NCBI RefSeq assembly: GCF_016482825.1
Contig: NZ_JAEMNV010000002.1
Location: 682,001 to 746,000, forward strand
Origin: Antrihabitans stalagmiti
GTDB lineage: Bacteria > Actinomycetota > Actinomycetes > Mycobacteriales > Mycobacteriaceae
DNA: 64,000 nt
Direction: 5' to 3'
Shown: piece by piece, positions 1 through 9,810 of the stretch
How positions within the stretch are numbered: the first letter of the stretch is position 1
Layout of the letters: each line of letters opens with the position of its first letter
Made by a program: the position numbers and the translations under genes
Notes under the pieces: generated by a model
The model's input: the letters and a program-made list of their open reading frames with translations, nothing else
What the model was told of the DNA's origin: nothing
Database searches by the model: none

Positions 1-1431
1 GCCGAATGGCCGATCCACGACAGCGAAGGCGTCGCCGCTGCGGTGTCGCGCGCCCGTGTCGCCGCAAGCGTCTGGCGGGAACTCGACTTCGAAGGCCGGA
101 AGCGGGCGTTGCTGCGTTGGGCGTCGTATCTGAGCAACCATGCCGACGAGCTGTGCGAACTGGTGCTCCGCGAAAACGGTAAGCCAGCCGAGGACGCCTA
201 TCTCGAGTTGGTGCTCGTCCTCGAACACATCGACTGGGCCGCGAAGAACGCCAAGAAAACGTTGTCGCCGAAGAAGGTCTCGCCGGGATTGTTCATGGCG
301 AACTGCGAAGCGGTCATCGAGCAACGTCCGCTCGGCGTCGTCGGCGTCATCGGACCATGGAACTATCCCGTCTACACGCCGAACGGGTCGATCGCCTATG
401 CGCTCGCGGCGGGTAACGCGATCGTGTTCAAGCCGAGCGAGTACACGGTCTCTATCGGCCACTTCTACGCGGACGCCTTTGCCGAAGCCAATCCCGAACT
501 GCCACTTGGCATTCTGTCGGTAGTCAACGGCTACGGCGAGACCGGTGCGGCGCTGGTGACCTCCGGGGTCGACAAGATTGCCTTCACCGGATCGACCGCG
601 ACCGGCAAACGCATCATGGCCGCCGCCGCAGCGAACCTGACCCCTGTCCTACTCGAATGCGGCGGTAAGGACGCAGCGATCGTCGCCGACGACGCCGACC
701 TGACGGCAGCAGCGGACGCCATCGCCTGGTCGGTTGCGTCGAACAGCGGCCAGACGTGTGCGGGCACCGAGCGGATCTATGTCGTCGAGAGTGTGTACGA
801 CGCCTTCGTCGAGAAGCTCGCGAAGAATCTTCGCAACATCAAGCCGGGATCCGACGCCAAGGCCGCGTACGGACCCATGACGATGCCGAGCCAGATCGAG
901 GTCGTTCGACGCCACATCGCCGACGCACTCGACAAGGGTGGTCGCGCGATCGTCGGTGGACTCGATTCGATCAAGGGCTCCTACATCGAACCGGTCGTCC
1001 TCGTCGACGTGCCCGAGGACTCGCTCGCCGTTGCCGAGGAGACGTTCGGGCCGACCGTCACGGTCCGGTCGTGCAAGAGCATCGACGAAGCGATCGAACT
1101 CGCCAACGATTCTGCCTACGCGCTCGCCTCGACTGTCTACTCACGTAAGAACGGAATGGAGATCGCGCGCAAACTTCGGGTCGGCGCGACCTCGGTCAAC
1201 TCGGTGTTGGCATTCGGAGCCATCTCGACGTTGCCGTTCGGTGGCGTCGGCGAATCGGGTATCGGCCGGATCCACGGCGAAGAGGGAATGCGCGAGTTCA
1301 CTCGTTCACATTCGATCGCTCGTCAGCGATTCGCGATACCAGGAATGGAACTGCTGTCGTTCTCGCGGAAGGCATCGACGGTGTCGATGATCCGCAAGAT
1401 CATCGGCTTCCGGCACGGCCGGCACACCTGA
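1..1431 (+). CDS. Aldehyde dehydrogenase, 5'-truncated by window edge
   Basis: NAD(P)-dependent aldehyde dehydrogenase, oxidising an aldehyde to its acid. The frame is open to the first base and codes sensibly before the first usable GTG at 43, so the gene starts outside the window; by comparison with the paralogue at 2293-3885 about 50 residues are missing. The general-base Glu (codon 655-657, in LLECGGK) and the nucleophile Cys (codon 757-759, in GQTCAG) are 34 residues apart, as in the family. The GPWNYP and FTGSTATG motifs of the Rossmann part are present. The DWAAKNA motif, shared with the second dehydrogenase, marks the subgroup. The substrate cannot be read from sequence. The next gene converges on it, 12 bases past the stop. 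Confidence 0.93.
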   Translation, partial: AEWPIHDSEGVAAAVSRARVAASVWRELDFEGRKRALLRWASYLSNHADELCELVLRENGKPAEDAYLELVLVLEHIDWAAKNAKKTLSPKKVSPGLFMANCEAVIEQRPLGVVGVIGPWNYPVYTPNGSIAYALAAGNAIVFKPSEYTVSIGHFYADAFAEANPELPLGILSVVNGYGETGAALVTSGVDKIAFTGSTATGKRIMAAAAANLTPVLLECGGKDAAIVADDADLTAAADAIAWSVASNSGQTCAGTERIYVVESVYDAFVEKLAKNLRNIKPGSDAKAAYGPMTMPSQIEVVRRHIADALDKGGRAIVGGLDSIKGSYIEPVVLVDVPEDSLAVAEETFGPTVTVRSCKSIDEAIELANDSAYALASTVYSRKNGMEIARKLRVGATSVNSVLAFGAISTLPFGGVGESGIGRIHGEEGMREFTRSHSIARQRFAIPGMELLSFSRKASTVSMIRKIIGFRHGRHT

Positions 1432-1443
1432 GCTCGTCGAGTG

Positions 1444-2220
1444 TCAGCCGAGGATCGCGTCGACACATCCCGCCGGATCGTCCGCGAACGGAACATGCCC
1501 TGATCCGCGCAGTACGACGTGGGAGGCCTTCGGCAACGCCGCCCTGGCACGCGCGGCTTGCGTTCGGTAGAAGAGCAGCGCGTCGCGAGTCCCCCACGCA
1601 ACGGTCACCGCAACGTCGTCGAGTTCGTTGCCACGCTCGAAGTCGTAACCCGCAAACGACGCCGCTGCATCGTCGAATCCCGTTGCCAGCAGCAGACCTT
1701 CGAGGTCGCCCTGCTTCTGTTGTTCGGCGACGAGGTGCGGCTTGCCGTAGGTGAGCCGCAGCATGTTGCCGCCTGCGCGGGTGTGAACCACGCGAGAAAG
1801 CTGCAGCGGTGCGAGCTTGCCGAGCGCGCGCGTCTTCGAAAGGGCCTGTTGGCACCAGATCCGTTCGGCCTTGGTCCAGAACCCGATCGGCGACACGGCA
1901 GTCACCTTGCTGACAACCCCACGGCGACCCAGTTCCAGCGCGATGGCACCACCCATGGAGTTGCCTGCGACTTCCGGCTTCTCCAGACCGAGGTCGTCGA
2001 TGAAGTTCGCGACTCGATCGACGTATCGATACACCCCGCCCGGACCGTCCACCGCGGACGACCCGAATCCGGGTAGATCGACGGCGATCACGTCGCGGCG
2101 TTCGGCGAGTGCGGGCGCGATGGGGTTCCACACCTCTTTGCGGCTGCCGAGGCCGTGCACGAGAACAAGCGGTGCACCGGTACCCCGGCGGTTGTATACG
2201 AGTCCGTTCGACTCCGGCAC
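1444..2220 (-). CDS. Alpha/beta hydrolase
   Basis: Probable cytoplasmic serine hydrolase of the alpha/beta fold, 258 aa. The HGLG oxyanion-type motif is near residue 22, the nucleophile elbow GNSMGG places Ser at about residue 88, an Asp follows in WGTRD, and the catalytic His is in GSGHVPF near the C-terminus. No signal peptide is seen. I chose GTG at 2220 because GAGGAG lies just upstream at good spacing; a TTG at 2250 would add ten residues without a ribosome-binding site. It sits between two aldehyde dehydrogenases, so ester, lactone or C-C hydrolysis feeding an aldehyde pathway is a reasonable guess, but the substrate is unknown. Confidence 0.88.
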   Translation of the reverse strand: MPESNGLVYNRRGTGAPLVLVHGLGSRKEVWNPIAPALAERRDVIAVDLPGFGSSAVDGPGGVYRYVDRVANFIDDLGLEKPEVAGNSMGGAIALELGRRGVVSKVTAVSPIGFWTKAERIWCQQALSKTRALGKLAPLQLSRVVHTRAGGNMLRLTYGKPHLVAEQQKQGDLEGLLLATGFDDAAASFAGYDFERGNELDDVAVTVAWGTRDALLFYRTQAARARAALPKASHVVLRGSGHVPFADDPAGCVDAILG

Positions 2221-2292
2221 GTGAGCTCCTCTGCTGGATCGGCCGCCCAAGGCTATGCCGCCGAAGAGATTATTGGCAATCAGTCAACAGCG

Positions 2293-3885
2293 TTACCGAG
2301 CATGCCGTGTCTTGAACACCCACTTCGACAATCGCAGATGCCGTGCTTTGCGGTCCATCGTCAACAGGTGCAGCGGCGCGCGACGCTTCTGCCTGGCAAT
2401 CGATTTGACCCGCGAGAACTCCCGCAACCCGTCGGCGCCGTGAATACGCCCGAAACCGGAATCGCCGACACCACCGAACGGAAGCGCTGCAACACCGGCG
2501 AAGCCGAGTACGGAGTTGATCGTGACCACACCGGCTCGCAGCCGTTCGGCGACCCACTGACCGGTCCGGGTATCACGGGTGAACACCGAGGCACCCAGCG
2601 CGTAGGACGTTGCGTTCGCCCGTGCGATCGCCTCCGACAGATCACGCACCCTGTTGATGACGAGCACCGGACCGAACGTTTCCTCGGTGACGGCAATGCT
2701 GTCTTCGGGAACGTCGACGAGCACTATCGGCTGGATGTAGGGCTCACGTATCGAGTCCAAGCCCCCGACCACCGCCGTTCCGCCTTTGTCGAGAGCGTCG
2801 CGGACGTGATTGCGAACCACCTCGACCTGCGCTTCGCGAGTCATCGGGCCGTACGCCGCGCCACGGTCCGCACCTGGCTTCAGTTTGCGGGCCTTCTTCT
2901 CGACCAATGCGACGAAATCGTCGAAAACCGTCTCGACGGCGTACACGCGCTCGACTCCCACGCAGGTCTGACCCGCGTTGCCCATGCCGCCGAATACGGC
3001 AGCCTCGGCGGCGTCGTCCAATTTGGCGTCGGCGCCGACGATCATGGCGTCCTTGCCACCGCCCTCGATGACGGCAGGGGTCAGCGACTCCGCACAGATT
3101 GCAAGGACCTTGCGCGCCGTGGCGGCCGATCCGGTGAAGGCGACCTTGTCGACGCGTGATCGGCACAGCGCTGCGCCGGTGTCGGCGTCGCCCGTAACCA
3201 CTTGAAAGACAGGCTGGTTCGGCGCGAGCGTGCGCCACGTTTCGGCAAGCCAGGTTCCGGTTCCCGGAGTGAGCTCGCTCGGCTTGAACACCACCGCGTT
3301 TCCGGCCGCGAGCGCGTAGGCGATCGATCCCATCGGCGTGTAGACCGGGTAGTTCCACGGCCCGATCACACCGACAACGCCGAGAGGCTCGTAGCCGACC
3401 GAGCTGGCCTGATTGATCGCAACGAGACCGGAGCGAACCTTGTGGCGGTCGAGCACCTTGCCCGCGTTCTTTGCGGCCCAATCGAGGTGCTCGACGGCGA
3501 GCATCACCTCGAGCCAGGCGTCGTCGTGCGGCTTGCCGGTTTCCTGAACGACAACTTCGACGAGATCGGCTGCGCGCTTGGCGATCGCCTTCTTCCAGTC
3601 GAGCAACCAGCGCTTGCGTCCGGCCGAGCCGAGGCCCGCCCACCACCTCTGCGCCGACTTGGCTTCCCGAATCGTCCGGGTGACCTCGTCGGCGCCCATC
3701 ATCGCGTAGTCGCCGAGCAGTTCGCTCGTGCGCGGGTCGTAGGACGTCAGAACGAGCGACCGATGCTCGACGCCGTTCGGCGTGGCTTTCGTCTGCTCGG
3801 TCTTCGTCTGCTCGGTCTCCGTAGGCGACGTCGCTGTCGCTGTCGGTGCTGTCTGGGGCGGGGAATTCTGCGCCGAATCCGTCAT
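2293..3885 (-). CDS. Aldehyde dehydrogenase, full length
   Basis: NAD(P)-dependent aldehyde dehydrogenase, 530 aa. Catalytic Glu274 (AVIEGGGK) and Cys308 (GQTCVG) keep the family spacing of 34, and GPWNYP is at 176-180. ATG at 3885 follows a strong GGAGGGAG site. It has a Thr/Glu/Lys-rich, probably disordered N-terminal stretch of about 35 residues (19-35 are the most repetitive) absent from typical family members. It shares DWAAKNA, KGG-type linker sequences and overall layout with the dehydrogenase at 1-1431, so the two are paralogues. It is transcribed away from the GntR gene with a palindrome between them, suggesting control by that regulator. The closest functional guess is semialdehyde or aromatic/aliphatic aldehyde oxidation; not resolvable further. 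Confidence 0.93.
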   Translation of the reverse strand: MTDSAQNSPPQTAPTATATSPTETEQTKTEQTKATPNGVEHRSLVLTSYDPRTSELLGDYAMMGADEVTRTIREAKSAQRWWAGLGSAGRKRWLLDWKKAIAKRAADLVEVVVQETGKPHDDAWLEVMLAVEHLDWAAKNAGKVLDRHKVRSGLVAINQASSVGYEPLGVVGVIGPWNYPVYTPMGSIAYALAAGNAVVFKPSELTPGTGTWLAETWRTLAPNQPVFQVVTGDADTGAALCRSRVDKVAFTGSAATARKVLAICAESLTPAVIEGGGKDAMIVGADAKLDDAAEAAVFGGMGNAGQTCVGVERVYAVETVFDDFVALVEKKARKLKPGADRGAAYGPMTREAQVEVVRNHVRDALDKGGTAVVGGLDSIREPYIQPIVLVDVPEDSIAVTEETFGPVLVINRVRDLSEAIARANATSYALGASVFTRDTRTGQWVAERLRAGVVTINSVLGFAGVAALPFGGVGDSGFGRIHGADGLREFSRVKSIARQKRRAPLHLLTMDRKARHLRLSKWVFKTRHAR

Positions 3886-3902
3886 GGGCTCCCTCCCTGG
3901 CG

Positions 3903-3923
3903 ATCACATCAAATATATGTGAT
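3903..3923. promoter_or_regulatory. Inverted repeat, candidate GntR operator
   Basis: ATCACAT and ATGTGAT form a perfect 7-bp inverted repeat around a 7-bp AT-rich spacer, followed by further GATGTGATGT sequence. It stands out as AT-rich in a GC-rich region and lies in the divergent promoter region between the aldehyde dehydrogenase start (3885) and the GntR gene. Assignment to that regulator is inferred from position. Confidence 0.5.
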
Positions 3924-4053
3924 GTGATGTAATGATTGCTCTGTTCAACACTAGTGGCGCTCTCGACTCTCGCCAAGGTTTCGCGCTACCTCCATCATGC
4001 CCGACCGACGCAAAACGTTTGTTCGCCAATCGAATTCAGCGAAGGAGAAACCG

Positions 4054-4749
4054 ATGTCAGCCTCGGTACCGTCTTCGTCGCGAGGACTCGGAGCGTTACG
4101 ACGGCGTCCGCAACTCTCCGACGACGTCGCGTCGCACGTTCGCGGCCTCATCATGTCCGGGACGATCCGACCCGGCGACTTCGTCAGACTCGACGAGACG
4201 GCGGCCGAACTCGGCGTCAGCGTCACTCCCGTACGCGAAGCACTGCTGACGCTGCGCGGCGAAGGACTCGTCGAACTGGTCCCGCACAGGGGATATGTCG
4301 TTGCACCGCTCGATCGCACCGACATCACCGATCTCTTCTGGCTGCAAAGCGAGATCGCGCAGAAACTGGCCGTGCGAGCGACCGGACGAACCGACCCCGA
4401 AACCATTGCCGAGTTGACGAAGATCAACAACCAACTGGCACGAGCAGTCTCCGACGGCGACGTCGAACGAATCGAGACGCTCGAGTTCACCTTCCACCGC
4501 AAGTTGAATCTGGTCGCGAATGCGTCCAAGTTGTCCTGGTTCCTGCTCAGCGCGACGAGATACACCCCGGCACGCTTCTACTCGGCAACGCCCGAATGGG
4601 GTGTCGAAGCGGTCGCGAGTCACACACGACTACTCGCGGCGATCACCGCGGGCGACGCGGTCGCGGTGGGCGCTGAAACCCGTTCGCATTTCGACGACGG
4701 CGCGCAACGATTGGTCGCACACCTGGAGACCACCGGAATGTGGGATTGA
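4054..4749 (+). CDS. GntR-family regulator, FCD (FadR/VanR) subgroup
   Basis: DNA-binding transcriptional regulator, 231 aa. The N-terminal winged helix-turn-helix covers roughly residues 20-85 (LSDDVASHVRGLI, then VSVTPVREALLTLRGEGLV). The C-terminal all-helical FCD ligand domain shows the expected His-bearing segments FHRKL, SHTRLL and RSHFDD, which in this family often bind a metal and a carboxylate effector. ATG at 4054 is preferred because AAGGAG precedes it; an upstream ATG at 3997 has no ribosome-binding site. It is divergent from the aldehyde dehydrogenase, so regulation by the dehydrogenase's substrate or product acid is likely but not shown. Confidence 0.9.
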   Translation: MSASVPSSSRGLGALRRRPQLSDDVASHVRGLIMSGTIRPGDFVRLDETAAELGVSVTPVREALLTLRGEGLVELVPHRGYVVAPLDRTDITDLFWLQSEIAQKLAVRATGRTDPETIAELTKINNQLARAVSDGDVERIETLEFTFHRKLNLVANASKLSWFLLSATRYTPARFYSATPEWGVEAVASHTRLLAAITAGDAVAVGAETRSHFDDGAQRLVAHLETTGMWD

Positions 4750-4849
4750 CGCCGGGTAGCATCGAGCGACGAAGCCTCGCGACGTGAGCACACCGCGCAC
4801 ACGGGAGGCTCTCGCCATTCACCCGAGATCGGCCGACAGTGGAGAGTTG

Positions 4850-5808
<959 letters not shown>

Positions 5809-5812
<4 letters not shown>

Positions 5813-6621
5813 CGGCGTCCACACTCGCGTCGGCGTCCATCTGGAGCGACGACCTCACTCACCGTCCGAAACCTACCGGCCTGTCGCAATGGTGGACGCT
5901 CACCGCCCGCGTGCTGAAGATGATGCTCTTCAAGGGCGAGTTGTTGATCGCGGTCATCATTCCGCTGATCTTCACCCTCAGCTTCTATCTGCCGTTGAAG
6001 TTCGTCATGTCGCTCGGGGGTATCGACTACGCGCAGTACGTCATGCCGATCATCGTGCTGCAGTCGATGGGCTTCACCGCGATGTCGACCGCACAGCGGT
6101 CCGCTGCCGAGGCGATGACCGGTCTGACTGCTCGGATCCAAACGATGCCTGTCGCACCGCTCGCAATGATCGGCGCGCGCATCGTCAGTGGGTTCGTCAG
6201 ATCGTCCGTCGCACTCGGTGCCTCGATCGGTTACGGCTATTGGATCGGCTTCCGGTTCAACGACGTGGCGCAGGGCGCGCTGTTCTGCGCGTTCGCGCTC
6301 GGAGTCAGCATCGTGCTTTCGCTCGGCGCGGATGCGCTCGGCACGTTGACGAAGAGCCCCGCCGCGGTGAGCCAGGCAATCACGTTGCCGTATCTCATCC
6401 TCGGCATGCTGTCGTCCGGCTTCACGCCGGTCGACAGGTTTCCGGACTGGATCGAGCCGTTCGTCCGCAACCAGCCGATCACACATTTCGCCTACGTTCT
6501 ACGTGACCTTGCCGCAGGCGGAGTGACGGCCGAGGTGGCGTTGCCCGCACTACTGTGGCTCGGGGCCTTGGCGGCGATACTCGTACCGCTCGGCCTCTGG
6601 GCAGGGACGAGACGCGAATGA
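5809..6621 (+). CDS. ABC-2 type permease, DrrB-like
   Basis: Membrane subunit of the exporter, 270 aa, with about six transmembrane segments (for example LLIAVIIPLIFTLSFYLPL near residue 45 and ITLPYLILGMLSSGF near 190). The cytoplasmic N-terminus and the short loop TARIQTMPVAPLAM before the third segment fit the ABC-2 family. GTG start overlaps the ATPase stop by 4 bases; its own stop overlaps the next start as ATGA. It pairs with the permease at 6618-7502 to make a heterodimeric channel. Confidence 0.92.
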
Positions 6622-7502
6622 CCGAGACCCGAACGACCGGAACGTCCACACCGATGTCAACAGCTACCTCCGCAACGCGGAAGGTGCGCTTCCCCGCTGT
6701 TCACCAGCGGCTTGCCGAGAACTCGTTCGCCGCATTGCTGCGGCACAGCCTCATCCACTGCAAGCGGTTGCTGTTCATGTGGCTGCGTGACAGCACGACG
6801 ACGGTCCAGGCGATCCTGTACCCCGCCCTCACCTTGCTGATGTTCTGGGTGGTGCTCGGCGAGCAGATCACCAACGCAACACGCAACGGTGCGCCGAGCG
6901 TGTTCGGTACGACGGCGATGATCACGCTCATCGCGGCCATGACGGGGTCGCTGGTCAGCGCGATCGGGTTGCATGCCGAGGCGTCGTCGGGCCTGCTGGC
7001 GCGATTCGCGACCCTGCCGATTCACCGCGCGTCCGGGTTGATCGGCCGAATGCTCGCCGAAGCCATCCGCATGACCATCACGACGGTTGTCATTATCACC
7101 GTCGGCGTCGTGCTCGGCTTTCGTTTCCATCAGGGTCCGGTCGCTGCCCTTGCGCTGCTCACCATCCCCGTCATCTTCGGCATGGCCTTTGCGATGTTCG
7201 TCACCACTCTCGGCACCGTCAAGACCAAGGCACCGTTGGTGGACATCGTCTCGATCGTCGTGACGTTGCTGATGTTCTTCAACACCGGTTTCGTACCGGT
7301 TTTCGCCTATCCGGTGTGGTTGCAGGACACTGTGGCGAACCAGCCGATGTCCTGCGCGATCGACGCGATGAAGGGTTTGTCCTTCGGCGGACCCGTCGCG
7401 GAACCACTTCTGAAGACCATTATCTGGTCGGTCGGGATTATGGCGATTTTTGCCCTCCCCGCTATTCGCGGCTACAGTCGGGCCGCGAACGAAGGTCCAT
7501 AA
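6618..7502 (+). CDS. ABC-2 type permease, DrrC-like
   Basis: Second membrane subunit, 294 aa. After a Thr/Ser-rich cytoplasmic N-terminus of about 30 residues there are about six transmembrane segments, with the same ABC-2 pattern as its neighbour (LLARFATLPIHRASGLIGRML loop). I place the start at ATG 6618, the ATGA overlap with the previous stop; an in-frame start at 6555 would need a 66-base overlap. Substrate unknown. DrrABC systems in mycolate-containing bacteria move drugs or surface lipids, so export of a peptide or lipid made nearby is possible but unproven. Confidence 0.9.
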   Translation: MTETRTTGTSTPMSTATSATRKVRFPAVHQRLAENSFAALLRHSLIHCKRLLFMWLRDSTTTVQAILYPALTLLMFWVVLGEQITNATRNGAPSVFGTTAMITLIAAMTGSLVSAIGLHAEASSGLLARFATLPIHRASGLIGRMLAEAIRMTITTVVIITVGVVLGFRFHQGPVAALALLTIPVIFGMAFAMFVTTLGTVKTKAPLVDIVSIVVTLLMFFNTGFVPVFAYPVWLQDTVANQPMSCAIDAMKGLSFGGPVAEPLLKTIIWSVGIMAIFALPAIRGYSRAANEGP

Positions 7503-7563
7503 CGTTTTGTAATAAAAGAACCGTTATCATAACGAATTCTTTACATTTCGTACCTTTGATACC

Positions 7564-7659
7564 ATGAGCACCACTAGTAACAGCACCGCTAGTGGTAGAA
7601 ATCCAGAGCTCGGGGGCGATGGCTCGCTGCCCCACGGCTCCAGGAGGCCCAAACAATGA
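7564..7659 (+). other. Possible 31-aa upstream ORF coupled to lipase
   Basis: A short open frame, Ser/Thr/Gly-rich, runs from ATG 7564 and its TGA overlaps the lipase ATG as ATGA. No ribosome-binding site is visible before it, and short open frames are common in GC-rich DNA, so it may be chance or a leader affecting lipase translation. Confidence 0.25.
7570..7596. promoter_or_regulatory. Inverted repeat upstream of lipase gene
   Basis: ACCACTAG and CTAGTGGT form a perfect 8-bp inverted repeat with an 11-base loop, 60 bases before the lipase start, just after an AT-rich stretch (about 7501-7563) that probably holds the promoter. It could be an operator or an mRNA hairpin. Confidence 0.4.
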
Positions 7660-8612
7660 CCACGCTGTCCCGACTATTCTGCGTGGCCGCAGCGGCGGCA
7701 GTGTCGCTCTCGGCAACTGCAGTTATAACCCCGACAGCCGCGGCGGAACCCACCACTCCCGGATCCAGCACCAGCGAACCGGTACCCGGGTACGACCTGA
7801 TGGGCACGCCGCCCGAAGGTAGCAACGACTGGGATTGCAAACCGACTGCTGCACACCCCCGGCCGATCGTGCTTGTGCACGGCACCGGTTCGAGCATGCA
7901 ACAGGTGTTCCCGGTCCTCTCCCCTGCTTTGAAGGAGGAGGGGTACTGCGTCTTCGCCCTCAACTACGGCGGCATACCGACCTGGTACAACTCGAAGCAG
8001 ATCATCTGGGGTGTCGCAGACATCAAGCGCTCGGCCTACGAACTGTCCACCTTCGTCGACGCGGTGCTCGCGCGCACGGGCGCAGGCCAGGTCGACCTGG
8101 TCGGACACTCGCAGGGTGGCGTAGTGGCGCGCCAGTATCTCAAGTTCGGCGGTGGTGCCGATACCAGCGATCCCGCCCGCAACAAGGTTGGCTCACTGGT
8201 AGCGCTCGGCCCGACCAACCACGGCACCACGTTCAACGGTCAGCAGCAGCTCTACAACGTGCTCGCGCAGACCGGCCTCAGCGCCGATGTCATCAATTGG
8301 GTCATCTTCGGTCTCGCGGGCAGGCAGCAGCTCGTCGGATCGCGTCTCATCAACGACCTCAACGCGACGAGCGAAACGATGCCCGGCATCAACTACACGA
8401 TCATTGCCGCGAAGGACGACGACGTCGTCACCCCGCCGGAAAGCTCGTTCCTCGCTTCCGACGGAGGCAATGTCCGCAACATCTGGGCACAGGACGGTTG
8501 CCCAGGCCCGGTCGGCCACAGCGGTCTGATGTTGCTGCCCCGCCCGATCTACCTGATTCAGACAGCGCTCGACCCGGGATACGCGGACAAACACGCCGCA
8601 CCCTGCCCGTAG
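7656..8612 (+). CDS. Secreted triacylglycerol lipase/esterase
   Basis: Extracellular alpha/beta-hydrolase lipase, 318 aa, Lipase_2-like. The signal peptide covers residues 1-30 with an Ala-Ala-Ala cleavage site before Glu31. The oxyanion motif VLVHGTG is at 72-78, the nucleophile elbow GHSQGG gives Ser152, the acid is one of Asp254-256 in KDDDVVTP, and His288 (GPVGHSG) completes the triad. Four Cys in the mature part could form disulfides. ATG 7656 follows AGGAGG. The hairpin at 8625-8662 closes the transcript. Likely role is hydrolysis of esters or acylglycerols outside the cell or in the envelope; a link to the neighbouring peptide locus is only positional. Confidence 0.92.
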   Translation: MTTLSRLFCVAAAAAVSLSATAVITPTAAAEPTTPGSSTSEPVPGYDLMGTPPEGSNDWDCKPTAAHPRPIVLVHGTGSSMQQVFPVLSPALKEEGYCVFALNYGGIPTWYNSKQIIWGVADIKRSAYELSTFVDAVLARTGAGQVDLVGHSQGGVVARQYLKFGGGADTSDPARNKVGSLVALGPTNHGTTFNGQQQLYNVLAQTGLSADVINWVIFGLAGRQQLVGSRLINDLNATSETMPGINYTIIAAKDDDVVTPPESSFLASDGGNVRNIWAQDGCPGPVGHSGLMLLPRPIYLIQTALDPGYADKHAAPCP

Positions 8613-8624
8613 CAAGACAGCAAC

Positions 8625-8662
8625 AAACCGGCCCTCCGCTCACGTGAGCGGAGGGCCGGTTT
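8625..8662. terminator. Bidirectional perfect hairpin terminator
   Basis: A perfect inverted repeat of 19 bp per arm with no loop bases left unpaired in the DNA palindrome, very GC-rich at its core, with A-runs and T-runs at its outer ends on both strands. It lies between the convergent lipase and mycolyltransferase genes and can serve both. Confidence 0.88.
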
Positions 8663-8678
8663 TGCTTTCGGTGCCGGT

Positions 8679-9740
8679 TCAGATACCTAACGGGCCTGCG
8701 ATCACAGGCCAGGAGGACTTGAAGTCGTCCTCCCAGTAACCCCAGGAATGCGTTCCCGAGTTACGGAAGTTGAACGTCGCGGGGATGCCGAGCTGGTTCA
8801 GCTTGTTCTGCATGTTGTGCGAGCAGTAGTTCGTCGCCGCTTCGATGATCCCACCAATGACGATCTGGTTCGCAAGGCCCTCGACGCCAGGCAGCGAGTG
8901 CGAATCGCCGAGTTGGTCGTGGATGCCAGGCAGCCCGTTGCCGTTCGAGATGTACAGCGCGGTCCCACGCAGCTTCTCCGCATGGATGTACGGATCGTTC
9001 TCCGCCCACATCGGATCGTCGTCGGCGCCGTACATGTTCTTCACCTTGCCGCCGCCCCAGGTTTCGACCGTCAACTTCACGAACTCCTGACCGATCGGGT
9101 CGGCGGTCTGCGCGCAGCCGCTATAGGACGCGACACTCTTGTACAGGCCCGGTGAGGATTGCGCGACGTTGAGGACCGACGTGCCAGACGAGGACAGTCC
9201 CGCGATCGCGTTGTTGCCGTCGGTACCCAAGCCCGCGTCGACAATGGGCGGCAACTCCTGGGTGAGGAACGTCTTCCACTTGTTGGTGCCGAGGACGGGG
9301 TCGGGGCTCTTCCAGTCGGTGTAGTAACTCCACGCGCCGCCACGAGGCGACACCGTGTTGACGTTTTTGTCGTCGAGAAACTCACCGACCGTCGTGCGCA
9401 GCTTCCAGGATGCCGCGTCGACGCCGCCGCCTGCACCGTTCAGCAGGTACAGCGTCGGGCGCGGAACGCTTGTGTCCGCGGGGCGCTGCACCTCGACCTC
9501 GAACGTCTCGTCCATCGAAGCGGAGTGCACATAGATCGACAGGTTGCGGTTGTCGTGCAAGACGACCTTCTCCACGTACGAGCCGTTCGCGGACGTGACG
9601 TTCGCAAGGAGTGCACCGTTCGCGATGATGGGATCGGCTGCGGCACTGGGGACCCCGACGAACGGAAGCACCACGAACGCTGCGCCGACCAGGGCGAGCT
9701 TCGCAGCCATCGACGATCGACGGGACGCTGAACGTCGCAT
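8679..9740 (-). CDS. Antigen 85-type mycolyltransferase (secreted)
   Basis: Trehalose-mycolate-dependent acyltransferase of the cell envelope, about 353 aa. The signal peptide starts with an Arg-rich n-region (MRRSASRR) and ends at AAA before Asp. The nucleophile sits in GLSSSGTS (about Ser183; family motif GLSMAAS), the acid region is around ALYISNGNG, and the catalytic His is in HSWGYWEDDF, matching the family HSWEYW. The residue after the nucleophile region and the length fit the corynebacterial/rhodococcal branch rather than M. tuberculosis FbpA-C. ATG 9740 follows GAGGTGG; GTG 9752 is possible. It begins 70 bases after the NRPS3 stop on the same strand, so it may be the last gene of that transcript. 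Confidence 0.9.
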   Translation of the reverse strand: MRRSASRRSSMAAKLALVGAAFVVLPFVGVPSAAADPIIANGALLANVTSANGSYVEKVVLHDNRNLSIYVHSASMDETFEVEVQRPADTSVPRPTLYLLNGAGGGVDAASWKLRTTVGEFLDDKNVNTVSPRGGAWSYYTDWKSPDPVLGTNKWKTFLTQELPPIVDAGLGTDGNNAIAGLSSSGTSVLNVAQSSPGLYKSVASYSGCAQTADPIGQEFVKLTVETWGGGKVKNMYGADDDPMWAENDPYIHAEKLRGTALYISNGNGLPGIHDQLGDSHSLPGVEGLANQIVIGGIIEAATNYCSHNMQNKLNQLGIPATFNFRNSGTHSWGYWEDDFKSSWPVIAGPLGI

Positions 9741-9810
9741 CAGGAAATCCACCTCACGTTGGTACTTGTTCGAACCCAGGCATCGTAGCTGGACGGAATC
9801 CTCCTTCGGC

